A DNA stretch of 64,000 nt. Origin: Glandiceps talaboti (taxonomy: Eukaryota > Hemichordata > Enteropneusta > Spengelidae). Both the position numbers and the translations under genes were made by a program. How positions within the stretch are numbered: position 1 is the first letter of the stretch; each line of letters begins with the position of its first letter. The notes under the pieces are model-generated. The model saw nothing but the letters and a program-made list of their open reading frames with translations, was not told the origin of the DNA and did not search any database. Positions 11,046 through 22,205 of this stretch are shown here, one piece after another. The stretch is taken from contig NC_135571.1 in NCBI RefSeq assembly GCF_964340395.1, forward strand, positions 6,370,453 through 6,434,452. Reading direction: 5' to 3'.

Positions 11046-12848
11046 GACTTAAATTCAAGATTTCTTACAACTTGCAACACTTTAATTTATGCATTATTAA
11101 TGATAGGTCAACTGTAGATGGCAGTATACATCGCCAAAAGTCGATTTCTTCACAAAGGTCAAAAAAGGCGAAATTGGGGCCGTTTGGACTGCAAAAACGC
11201 ATTATTGCGTAATAGTTGACAAATGCGACTTTTCTTCTTTTAACCGATAATAACATGTCCACGGCCAAACCAAATCATCTGTTTTACGTTTCATAATATC
11301 TAACATGTAATTTAGAGTGGTTTTTGACAAATTAAAATAAATATTTCTGAATAAATTAATAGAAAAATTAATAAAAAATGCCATACTTTCGTTATAAACT
11401 GAAATTCAAGATTTGTTACAACTCGCAACACATTAATTTATGCATTAATAATGATAGGTCAACTGTAGATGGCAGTATACATCGCCAAAAGTCGATTTCT
11501 TCACAAAGTTCAAAAAAGGCGAAATTGGGGCTGTTTGGACTGCAAAAACGCATTATTGCGTAATAGTTGAAAAATGCGACTTTTCTTCTTTTAACCGATA
11601 ATAACGTGTCCACGGCCAAACCAAATCATCTGTTTTACGTTTCATAATATCTAACATGTAATTTAGAGTGGTTTTTGACAAATTGGAATAAATATTTCTG
11701 AAAAAATTAATAGAAAAATTAATAAAAAATGCCATACTTTCGTTATAAACTGAAATTCAAGATTTGTTACAACTCGCAACACATTAATTTATGCATTAAT
11801 AATGATAGGTCAACTGTAGATGGCAGTATACATCGCCAAAAGTCGATTTCTTCACAAAGTTCAAAAAAGGCGAAATTGGGGCCGTTTGGACTGCAAAAAC
11901 GCATTATTGCGTAATAGTTGACAAATGCGACTTTTCTTCTTTTAATCGATAATAACGTGTCCACGGCCAAACCAAATCATCTGTTTTACGTTTCATAATA
12001 TCTAACATGTAATTTAGAGTGGTTTTTGACAAATTAAAATAAATATTTCTGAATAAATTAATAGAAAAATTAATAAAAAATACCATATTTTCGTTATAAA
12101 CTGAAATTCAAGATTTGTTACAACTCGCAACACATTAATTTATGCATTAATAATGATAGGTCAACTGTAGATGGCAGTATACATCGCCAAAAGTCGATTT
12201 CTTCACAAAGTTCAAAAAAGGCGAAATTGGGGCTGTTTGGACTGCAAAAACGCATTATTGCGTAATAGTTGAAAAATGCGACTTTTCTTCTTTTAACCGA
12301 TAATAACGTGTCCACGGCCAAACCAAATCATCTGTTTTACGTTTCATAATATCTAACATGTAATTTAGAGTGGTTTTTGACAAATTGGAATAAATATTTC
12401 TGAAAAAATTAATAGAAAAATTAATAAAAAATGCCATACTTTCGTTATAAACTGAAATTCAAGATTTGTTACAACTCGCAACACATTAATTTATGCATTA
12501 ATAATGATAGGTCAACTGTAGATGGCAGTATACATCGCCAAAAGTCGATTTCTTCACAAAGTTCAAAAAAGGCGAAATTGGGGCTGTTTGGACTGCAAAA
12601 ACGCATTATTGCGTAATAGTTGAAAAATGCGACTTTTCTTCTTTTAATCGATAATAACGTGTCCACGGCCAAACCAAATCATCTGTTTTACGTTTCATAA
12701 TATCTAACATGTAATTTAGAGTGGTTTTTGACAAATTAAAATAAATATTTCTGAATAAATTAATAGAAAAATTAATAAAAAATGCCATACTTTCGTTATA
12801 AACTGAAATTCAAGATTTGTTACAACTCGCAACACATTAATTTATGCA
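11046..12848. repeat. 351-bp satellite, five units plus a partial
   Basis: Units start near 11046, 11397, 11748, 12099 and 12450, with a partial from 12801, and are almost identical. Each holds a core of about 125 bp running from GGTCAACTGTAGATGGCAGT through CAAAAAAGGCGAAATTGGGG. The same 60-67 codon ORFs recur on both strands every 351 bases because 351 is divisible by 3. They are not genes. Confidence 0.95.
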
Positions 12849-14760
12849 TTATGCTCGAGAGCCAATACTAAATGTTCAGGCAATAAAATTATCCTTTTTA
12901 ATATTCATAATTTTAGACGATATTTGTGTGTGTGTACTCAACATCAATCAATATATCAAGATTCTCCCCAGTGCGATTGGATGTGAACGAAATTTGGAAT
13001 TTATGATAAAAATGGATTTTCCGTTATTATTTCAAATATATATATTTCATAAATCATCGAAACTCTTCTAAATGTAATGTTTTACCATTAACAACTCATA
13101 AAATGTGTTTTACTTGGGCCCTAAACACCTGTTTCCGTTGATAATACAAAGAAAGTGACATTTTTCAACTATTGCGCAATAAGTCGTTTTTACAGTCGAA
13201 TGTACCCCAATTTCGCCTTTTTTGACCTTTGTGAAGAAATCGCACTTTTGGGCTGTATACTGCCATCTACAGGTGACCTTATGTTTATCTTCGTTTTGCT
13301 AGGGTTGGATTCAGCTCGAGAGCTAATACTAAATGTTCAGGCAATAAAATTATCCTTTTTAATATTCATAATTTTAGACGATATTTGTGTGTGTGTACTC
13401 AACATCAATCAATATATCAAGATTCTCCCCATTGCGATTGGATGTGAACGAAATTTGGAATTTATGATAAAAATGGATTTTCCGTTATTATTTCATATAT
13501 ATATTTTTCATAAATCATCGAAACTCTTCTAAATGTAATGTTTTACCATTAACAACTCATAAAATATGCTTTACTTGGGCCCTAAACACCTGTTTCCATT
13601 GATAATACAAGAAAAGTGACATTTTTCAACTATTGCGCAATAAGTCGTTTTTACAGTCGAATGTACCCCAATTTCGCCTTTTTTGACCTTTGTGAAGAAA
13701 TCGCACTTTTGGGCTGTATACTGCCATCTACAGGTGACCTTATGTTTATCTTCGTTTTGCTAGGGTTGGATTCAGCTCGAGAGCTAATACTAAATGTTCA
13801 GGCAATAAAATTATCCTTTTTAATATTCATAATTTTAAACGATATTTGTGTGTGTGTACTCAACATCAATCAATATATCAAGATTCTACCCAGTGCGATT
13901 GGATGTGAACGAAATTTGGAATTTATGATAAAAATGGATTTTCCGTTATTATTTCATATATATATTTTTCATAAATCATCGAAACTCTTCTAAATGTAAT
14001 GTTTTACCATTAACAACTCATAAAATATGCTTTACTTGGGCCCTAAACACCTGTTTCCGTTGATAATACAAAGAAAGTGACATTTTTCAACTATTGCGCA
14101 ATAAGTCGTTTTTACAGTCGAATGTACCCCAATTTCGCCTTTTTTGACCTTTGTGAAGAAATCGCACTTTTGGGCTGTATACTGCCATCTACAGGTGACC
14201 TTACGTTTATCTTTGTTTTGCTAGGGTTGGATTCAGCTCGAGAGCCAATACTAAATGTTCAGGCAATAAAATTATCCTTTTTAATATTCATAATTTTAGA
14301 CGATATTTGTGTGTGTGTACTCAACATCAATCAATATATCAAGATTCTCCCCAGTGCGATTGGATGTGAACGAAATTTGGAATTTATGATAAAAATGGAT
14401 TTTCCGTTATTATTTCAAATATATATTTTTCATAAATCATCGAAACTCTTCTAAATGTAATGTTTTACCATTAACAACTCATAAAATGTGCTTTACTTGG
14501 GCCCTAAACACCTGTTTCCGTTGATAATACAAAGAAAGTGACATTTTTCAACTATTGCGCAATAAGTCGTTTTTACAGTCGAATGTACCCCAATTTCGTC
14601 TTTTTTGACCTTTGTGAAGAAATCGCACTTTTGGGCTGTATACTGCCATCTACAGGTGACCTTATGGTTTATATTCGTTTTGCTGGGGCTGGATTCACTT
14701 TGAGAGCCAACGATATTTGTGTGTATGTACTCAGGAACATCAATGCATATATCAGATAGA
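12849..14760. repeat. 461-bp satellite, four units plus a partial
   Basis: Units start near 12851, 13312, 13773 and 14234, with a truncated fifth from 14695. Each contains CGCCTTTTTTGACCTTTGTG and CTGCCATCTACAGGTGACC, which is the reverse complement of the core in the neighbouring 351-bp array. The recurring 125-codon + ORF is a product of the repeat. Confidence 0.95.
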
Positions 14761-14879
14761 AGCATAGACAAAATAGGAACTTGGATTAAATAAATGAAAT
14801 AAATACCAAGAAGGTAATATATGACAGTAGATTAGTTTAATAAAGTCAAATTATGCAATTTTCTATTCTCCTCCCCCCT

Positions 14880-14956
14880 CACACACACACACACATACAT
14901 ACAGAGGTACACATACACACATGCACACGCACACACAAACACAGACACACACACAT

Positions 14957-15026
<70 letters not shown>

Positions 15027-15027
15027 C
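14880..15027. repeat. (AC)n microsatellite
   Basis: About 145 bases of nearly pure CA dinucleotide with few interruptions. Confidence 0.95.
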
Positions 15028-15309
15028 ATGTAGACCTTTAGTGGAAATGGTAATCATACAGGGTATATTTATTCAGCTGTTAGTGTAAAATTTAGGAGTT
15101 GATTGGGGGGACAATTTCTTGTGGCAGGGATGCAGACATGGTAGTAGCCAGCCAGAATGATTTCAGTGCCATGAAGGTATATACATTGATATTAGCATTA
15201 TACTTTTATAGTTGAATTATAGTTTTATGTACGTATTCTCGCTCTAGTCAAATAGCTTATAAACTCACCTTGTGTCACTTAATTAATAATACCCCTCAGG
15301 TTTGACATA

Positions 15310-15352
15310 TACATGTACACATACCACATACCACATACCACATACCACATAG
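15310..15352. repeat. short (ACATACC)n repeat
   Basis: CATACCA steps repeated about five times. Confidence 0.7.
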
Positions 15353-15359
15353 TAGGCAC

Positions 15360-15980
15360 TGAGACAGGACACTTTCATCTCAGATGTTCATATCAGGTGT
15401 TTTATTTTACAACAGAACATCATGCATTATTACAATGAGAAAAAATATCCAAGATAAAATATTTTCACAAATATTTTGACAAAAATATACAAATAGCAGC
15501 TCTATCTAGGATATTTTCAATAATCTCTAATGAGGTGTGAATGTGTGTGTTATTAGCACGAGGTAGCACCAATTGACAGAGAACAATTAAAACAACCACA
15601 CAATCACAAAAAAAACCATGAAAGTACAACATGGAAGCAATCAGATGAAGTATAGAAAATTTCAGGCCAATTCTTTTGTATTTTGAAAAAATTTAAAATA
15701 TTTTCTAAACATCTAGGGGATTTTTGTAAGGGTTGGGATACTGTACTGTATGAGGACTTCTCAAGTGCATTCACATGAAGTTTATAATTAATAGTAAACA
15801 CTTCAAAACAAATTATCTCTCAGCAAATACAAGGATGTAACGCAATTGCTAAAACTTAATTTCAAAATTCACAATAAAACATCTCTCTAAGAATGTAATC
15901 GTGTAACACAATCGTTAATGTTTAACTTCAAGAGTCAATAAAACGTGTTCCAATGCATACAACCATGTAATGTTCATCAT
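15360..15980. other. unassigned AT-rich stretch
   Basis: No coding sequence. Weak direct repeats of CTTCAAAA..CAATAAAAC..TCTCT type recur near 15850, 15910 and again near 16240 and 16320, suggesting an eroded tandem repeat interrupted by family C and D elements. Confidence 0.35.
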
Positions 15981-15981
15981 T

Positions 15982-16234
15982 AATAGGGAACGTGCAATCC
16001 AGACTGAGCATGCTCAGATGCAAAGGACTATGGAATTATCTGTGGTTATCGCAATACCTAATCTGGAGCTACCGATAAAATAAATCTCCCACAATGGTCA
16101 GGGTAACTATGAATTGATTATTTGTGGTTACAAACAATGAAACATTACTGTTTACAATACCAATTGATTAGTATTTATCACCACATTTCCCATGATGCAA
16201 CATTCAACATGGCAGGTTTGCAAGTTCCCTATTG
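15982..16234 (-). mobile_element. family C MITE, copy 1
   Basis: A 253-bp element with inverted ends AATAGGGAACGTGCAA and TTGCAAGTTCCCTATTG, in the opposite orientation to 32994-33247 and 50157-50410. Shared body landmarks include GAGCATGCTCAG and CATTTCCCATGATGCAAC. It has no coding capacity. Confidence 0.8.
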
Positions 16235-16353
16235 TAAACTTCAAAAACTCAAAATAAATCGTCTCTCGACAATTGCAGCCATACAACCTTGTGACATGCA
16301 ATTGTTAAATCCTTAACTTCATGACTCAAAATAAAGACATCTCTCAACAAGTG

Positions 16354-16704
16354 TAGTCTAGTTCCTGACGTCTAGTCAATCCCGTTACTCAAGACGTTAA
16401 TTGCGGTTCAACCCCGTGGTGGGCGAAGTGCGAACTGCACATGTCAGTAGTAATCTGTCACAAATTGACAGGCTGTCAATTGTTCTCATGTTTCCAGGAC
16501 TGTTTATGATATGCAAATGTCCAACCAGGACTCCATCTCCAGTCTGTTTCAACTAAAATGATGTGGGGACGTGACGACGTCATCATGTTTATATGAACGC
16601 TGTAGGAGGGAGCACAGAATACTGTGTGAGAGTAACAGGATTGACTAGACGGTATAGTATGAAGATAACGTAGTACAAATACGGTCCATCAGGAACTAGA
16701 CTAC
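16354..16704 (+). mobile_element. family D MITE, copy 1
   Basis: Inverted ends TAGTCTAGTTCCTGA and TCAGGAACTAGACTA bound 351 bases. The terminal TA on both sides is compatible with a TA target duplication (Tc1/mariner-like). The body contains GGTTCAACCCCGTGGTG and TTTATATGAACG, shared with 62572-62967. Confidence 0.8.
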
Positions 16705-17300
16705 AACAAATCCAACCTTGTGACGTTAATTGTAATAAACTTCAAAATCTCTCTAACAATAACAAATACAGAACCAAAATAGCCAACGCACATGAAATGT
16801 TACATTTTATCTCACTGTGAACACAAATAAACAGTTTTGCGTTTTAATCTTCCTTATTTTTATCAGCATTGATGTTTATTTGAATTCACAGTGAGATTAA
16901 ATTTATATTATTTTATGTGTGTGTTTGTATTTTGTTTACTCATATGCCATTCGTAACAAAAATCTTCGGTGTTTCCTAATAGTGAAAGTTTACACTCTCT
17001 TCATTTTGGTAGTAATATATGCTACTGCAGTTTTAGTATCAGTTTATGGTAACATAAGATCAGTGCAGGTTTTAACCCTGGTTGTACACACATACTGGTG
17101 AGGAAGTAGTGTTAGCCTGGTGTAATGGCACTCAAAGTAGCCTACGCTAACAAAGACCGATAGAAAAGTATTTCTGTCCATGATCTGTAAACTTATACAA
17201 ATGGACATCAGTTGTGATATATGTTTAGTCATGATGTCAACATTTCTTAATAAAATGTGTATTTGATCCATATTCAAGAAAATTCAATAACTGCATTCCT

Positions 17301-17961
17301 AAAGGGCCACAAGCTGAGTTTATAAACTCTTTACTCCAGTGAAAATACTTACATAAAACCTTGATAGCGATAGCGAGTGCATATATTGAGTTCACTGGTC
17401 AAAACCGAGTGGTATACCATTCCCAGGGGTGGTTTATCGCTATTATATTATACCAGTATATTGAAAATATCGGAAACAAGATAAGACGCAACATTTTCTG
17501 GTTTCATTTGCGCTCCCATCCCTGCACAGACTACAACGTTCGTAGACGAACAGTGAACATCAAAATTTGGACGCGTGCCAACTGTGCATTATCGTTCATT
17601 TTAGATGCGCTAGTTCGATGTCTAGACCAATCAGATCTCTCGATTTGCGCCATCAATATACTGGTATAATATAATCTAGTATAATGTTAAAGTGAATGTA
17701 TGTCTTCTATACAGTTACGATTATGTTCTGGCATTGTTAGAACAGTTGATTGTATAGTATGGATTCCTCAACATTTTTGATACATATCAAAAATTATGTC
17801 ATTGGATCGTTTATATGTTATATCTTAATACCGGGTTTGAGTTCAGTCATTTGCAAGTGATAGTTAAGTGTACTTCAGTATGTAGAATACTATAAGTGAC
17901 TTTTAAATACGGCGCATAAATCTCGCCCAAAAATGTATAAACTCAGCTTGTTCCCCTTTAA
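17301..17961 (+). mobile_element. family B element, copy 1 (nearly full length)
   Basis: Ends are inverted: AAAGGGCCACAAGCTGAGTT at the left and AAACTCAGCTTGTTCCCCTT at the right. The body carries CTTAATACCGGGTTTGAGTT. At least five further copies or fragments lie in the window. Another inverted-repeat element (17442-17674) sits inside it. Confidence 0.75.
17442..17674. mobile_element. MITE with perfect 22-bp terminal inverted repeats, nested in family B
   Basis: The 22 bases starting ATTATATTATACCAG at 17442 are the exact reverse complement of 17653-17674. The 233-bp interval is absent from the other family B copies. The + ORF across it is not a recognised protein. Confidence 0.75.
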
Positions 17962-18191
17962 TAAGTATTTACATTCGATATGACCTTGAAAAACCTTACA
18001 AAGGTCATTTCAAGATCAAATTTGAGCTATTTTGTAATTAAAATCATTACACTTTCAGTATTTCATCAAATCAGATATTTGCAACTTTCCGCTATTTTTC
18101 ATCAACATTCGGTTAAAAAAACTTTTAAATAATGGTAAATTCTAATTAGCTGAAATCAATGTTTATTTGTTATTGATAGTATTGAGGACAA

Positions 18192-18930
18192 TACAGTGGA
18201 AGCCAGTTATGTTGAAACAAAACTTATGTTCATTTTACTGAACAAAATCTTACAAAACTGCTACGTTTCATTGCCTGGCTCAACAAATATCTCACTAATT
18301 TTGCTACATTTAATTGTCTGGCTTGACAAATATCTATAGCTAATTTTGCTACATTTCATTGTCTGGCTTGACAAATATCTATGGCTAATTTTGCTACATT
18401 TAATTGTCTGCATTGACAAATATCTATGGCTAATTTTGCTACATTTAATTGTCTGCATTGACAAATATCTATGGCTAATTTTGCTACATTTCATTGTCTG
18501 GCTTGACAAATATCTAACTTTGCTACATTGTCTGGCTTGACAAATATCTTACTAACTTTGCTACATGTTATATATCTGGCTTGACAAATATCTAAAGTTA
18601 ATTTTGCTACATTTTATTGTACGGCTTGACAGATCTCTAACATTGCTACATTTTATTGTCTGGCTTGACGAATATCCAATTTTGCTCAAAAAAATCTAAC
18701 TTTTACATTTGGTACACCTTATTGTCTGGCACCACAAAAATTGAAGTACAAATTTGTTACAACTTTATCCATTGATATGCATGGAAAAAGTATACAATGT
18801 TAAAATGTATATAATTTGGCAACAATCTGCTGAGATAATTTTAGCTCACACAAAGTATATGTAGCAATGTAAGTAAGATTTGTATTGAGCCAGACAAAAT
18901 TTTGTTTCAAGTCAACTGGTCTCCATTATG
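18192..18930. mobile_element. element with about 30-bp imperfect inverted ends and an internal 45-bp array
   Basis: Left TGGAAGCCAGTTATGTTGAA corresponds to the complement of the right end (TTTGTTTCAAGTCAACTGGT near 18900). A single end of the same type also occurs near 55930-55960. The middle is a tandem array annotated separately. Confidence 0.55.
18265..18700. repeat. 45-bp tandem repeat, about nine units
   Basis: Units read GGCTTGACAAATATCTATGG and then CTAATTTTGCTACATTTAAT TGTCT, with increasing divergence and shortening to the right. The 82-codon - ORF and the 64-codon + ORF (repeating LHLIVCIDKYLWLIL) arise because 45 is divisible by 3. Confidence 0.85.
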
Positions 18931-19444
18931 CATTGATGTCCATGTGTAAACAATGAATAAACAGTACAGACCTTGTAATCTCTTGTTAACAAACTATAAA
19001 TAAGATAACTAAATATTGAAAAATATAAGACAAGAGAAAAGTTGTTTCATTCCAACTAGAGTTTGATAAATTCTCTGCGTTGATTTTTGAAGTAAGTTGT
19101 TTTAGTAAACAAACAAACAAACAAACAAACAAATAAACAAGTAAGGTAAAACACAACAGAAATTATAATTCTGTTGGAACTCCAAAATCATACATGTTAA
19201 AATAAAAGTCATTCACAGTTGTGTAAAATCAATAAAAAGTCTGATGTTAACCACATTCCCAGTATACTGTTGATAAAGTTAAATACAATTTACTAGGCAA
19301 TACTTGAATAGTTCTGAGTGCAAAATGATGAAATTGATAAACATTGGATATTAATGTCTTATGATAAATATGTAAAGAGAGTATGATAGTTACCAGTAAT
19401 AGTGTGTGTTCAAAAAAATTAATGTAAGATACAATTGTGCAAAA

Positions 19445-20175
19445 TAGAGTCAGGAATATCCATGATTGGGAGAGTCAGGAATATCCGTGATTGGGATAGC
19501 TGTTTCTCCCAATCTGGATAAAATTACACCATATAGAACAGTACAATATACATTTTGTTGTTACTTTGGAACGGTAAATTGGAAATGAAAGCGATGTTTT
19601 TTCTATGGATCTTGATCATGCAATGATTTAATTACTCAGCCCCTCTCTCTGAATTTATGGACATATTACTCAGCCAGTTCAGAGAGAAACATTGACGCTG
19701 CATAATTAAAGGTCCGCAGTAGACGGATCAAAATGTCGTATTCATTTCCAATTTACCGTTCCATAGTAAATATATATAGTACGTACTATATCGTTGATTT
19801 TTGAAACTATGTACTATATATTCTCCACATGTACTTTCTGTATTTCTTCCAATCAGGATAAACGATTTAAAAAAAATCAAACATAACCAAATCAGGATAA
19901 ACAATTTTTTAAACCTGGCACTGACTTAACTCATTCAAGATAAACAAATACAATTATTTCTGATACAATATTCTTCAAATGCATGAACTGAAAAATTACC
20001 CAACCTTTGCCTGACGCTTGGCTTTTTTTGTAATTAGTCTTTGAGAGTAGAAAGTATACATGGCTGTTTCCACATGCACCACGGTGCATAGTTACGTACG
20101 ACAGAGTGTTCAAAATTTATCATAATTGGGATATACGTTTATCCCAGTTATCCCACTTGGGGGATATTCCCGACT
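19445..20175. mobile_element. possible larger element with GTC.GGAATATCC ends
   Basis: AGTCAGGAATATCC (twice near 19448 and 19474) is mirrored by GGGATATTCCCGACT at 20160-20175, with CCCAGTT/ATCCCA stretches inside. A complete small MITE (19563-19767) lies within. Ends uncertain. Confidence 0.4.
19563..19767. mobile_element. MITE with about 25-bp inverted ends
   Basis: GGAACGGTAAATTGGAAATG near 19569 is mirrored by CATTTCCAATTTACCGTTCC ending near 19763. The 205-bp interval also holds inner complementary segments (CTCAGCC..CTCTCTGAA and TTCAGAGAG). Nested in a larger candidate element. Confidence 0.75.
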
Positions 20176-22000
20176 TCAATATTTCAAAATCTCAGTTGTG
20201 CAAATTTGAGTATATGTAGTTGTTGTTACTTCCTTCAAATGCATCACTCACTACGATATACAAACAAAATGGCTGTATTTATGGCCACCATATCCTCCAA
20301 ACAGAGAACTAAAAACCTTCCCCTTGCACACTGAAGTGCAAAATTGTCATTTCCTTCAGGTCAGTGCAAAGACAATTAATGAAAGCTTTGCTGGTAAGCC
20401 TACAATGGATAGAGAGACGGTCTTTCAAATAAAAAAAAAACAAAGAGTTAAAATCTTTACATAATTTTTTGAATTTTTTTTTAAAATTCTCCCACGTTAT
20501 TAAGAATTTATCTTTTTCCAAAATCCTGAAAAGGTACATCAATATCTTTTGATTTAGTAGCACGTAAATGATTCCAGGTTGTATTTTGGTGAACTCTGCA
20601 CCAGTATAAAAATTAAAAAATGTACAAAAGTAAAAACATACATCGTGTTAGGTCATTAAAACTGCAACTTTTGATAAAAGAATTGGTGTCGTTTATGTCG
20701 TACACATATCATAAAAATTCAAATATTCGGAATCTACTGCTACAAATACACGGCTACAATTCACAAAAGGATGCTTTAACCCCTTCACTATCATATGTAC
20801 TGAAAATTGAAGACTAAATTATCAAAATTTTTGACAAATTTTGTAAATTTGTTCTCCTTTTTAAAGCATCAATATCTAACTATTTGCTATTTATGTATGT
20901 CTGGTTCAAAATAATCTTAAAGTTTGCCAAAAAGTAACAGATTATAAGAATGGTGGTGGTTGAAAAAGGGTGGTGGTTGAAAAAATGATTCCATTTTCAG
21001 GCAAACCTATAAAGGACACCATGTTAGCGCCAAATTTCTTACCACAGTATTTCATTGAATGTTACAATAATCCAAGCAAACTAATGTGGAGGTCTGCTGA
21101 AAATTTACAATTAAATGAGAATTTTCAAAACGTTTGGTGGGAATATCCTCGGTACATTTTTGAACATTTTTACAAATTTTAGGACATTAAAGCCAAAGTT
21201 TTTACTTCAATATTTAGAAAAGGACAATTTATATAACTCTAGTCTAAAATAAAAACATGCAGCAAAGCTACAGATGCAAGATTTTCTTCAAAAAATTTGG
21301 CGGGAAAACTGGTTGGAGGAAAATCTACCTGGTAATGAAGCAGTCACTTACAGATCTACAGTTTTATGAAACAGTTGACAGTACAAAAAATTCAACTGCT
21401 TGAATGTAGTGTTAAAGTGATATGTTGCAAATTATCTTGAAAATGTGTGATGTCAAAATCAGATACGACCGACATCACCAAAATTGCAAAAATTCTTAGT
21501 GTAAAAATTTGATCCAGAATTCTTTCTCGGTTGAAGCATGAACAATTAAAAACATCAAGGCAAGTGTACAGTTCCATATAAAAAAGAAATTATTTACTAA
21601 TTTTCTTTCTATAACCACAATTTTTTTCACATAAAAAGAGAAACTATTCACTTAATTATTTGATTTGTTTCTAATTTCCAGCCATTTCATGCCTTTTCTT
21701 GTTCTCACCTTACAAAATTTGACACTTAGATACATAATCTGTGTTACCATATTGTGTTTGTACGTTGGTTCATCTTTACTCACAATAAATGTGATGCTTA
21801 CGGTGTTTTTCCAAGTACACATGCTGCCTGGTACCAACCTTCATGCCATCGCCTTAGTAACCTACATGGAAACTGTTGCCATAGCAACAGACACACCATA
21901 TTGTAGTCTTGAAACATGGCTCTTAGACTTCCCATCCATAGGAAATGCCATTGGCAAACTTCATCAAAAACTCCGTTAATGGAATCGCGGAACAGCGCCC
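20176..22000. other. region downstream of the synaptotagmin stop codon
   Basis: Includes the - strand 3' UTR of the synaptotagmin gene nearest 22000. The small ORFs at 20309-20563 (-), 20620-20817 (+), 20970-21182 (+) and 21665-21979 (+) have no recognisable domains. The first has a Lys/Phe-rich composition faintly reminiscent of degraded retroelement RT, but I cannot support it. Confidence 0.25.
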
Positions 22001-22205
22001 TCACTCAAATGATTGTTGTGGGGTGATACAGCCCTTCAGACTACCAGTGGAGTTGCCGTTAACAGCACTGGTGGTTTCTTGCAGTTGGTGCCACTGTGCT
22101 ATTGGCCTTCTTGGCTGAGTTATCATATCGTTCCAATGATCTCCACCAAGACCAGGAGAGTTGGGACCCACTTCACAAACACCAATTAATTCACTGTGAC
22201 CAACT
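22001..22205 (-). CDS. SYT10-like: synaptotagmin exon d: end of C2B and C-terminal tail
   Basis: Acceptor ttttttctttgtag, then (R)[15 protein letters not shown] through [20 protein letters not shown], then a 26-residue Ser/Thr/Gln tail ending QQSFE and TGA at 22003-22001. Confidence 0.93.

Noticed and set aside
11065-14771. Identical 60-67 and 125-codon ORFs repeated many times
   Set aside because: They recur exactly at the 351-bp and 461-bp satellite periods and have no coding features.
16400-16420. B-box-like GGTTCAACCCC considered as a tRNA gene
   Set aside because: No matching A-box, acceptor stem or cloverleaf could be built. It lies inside a MITE that has a second copy.
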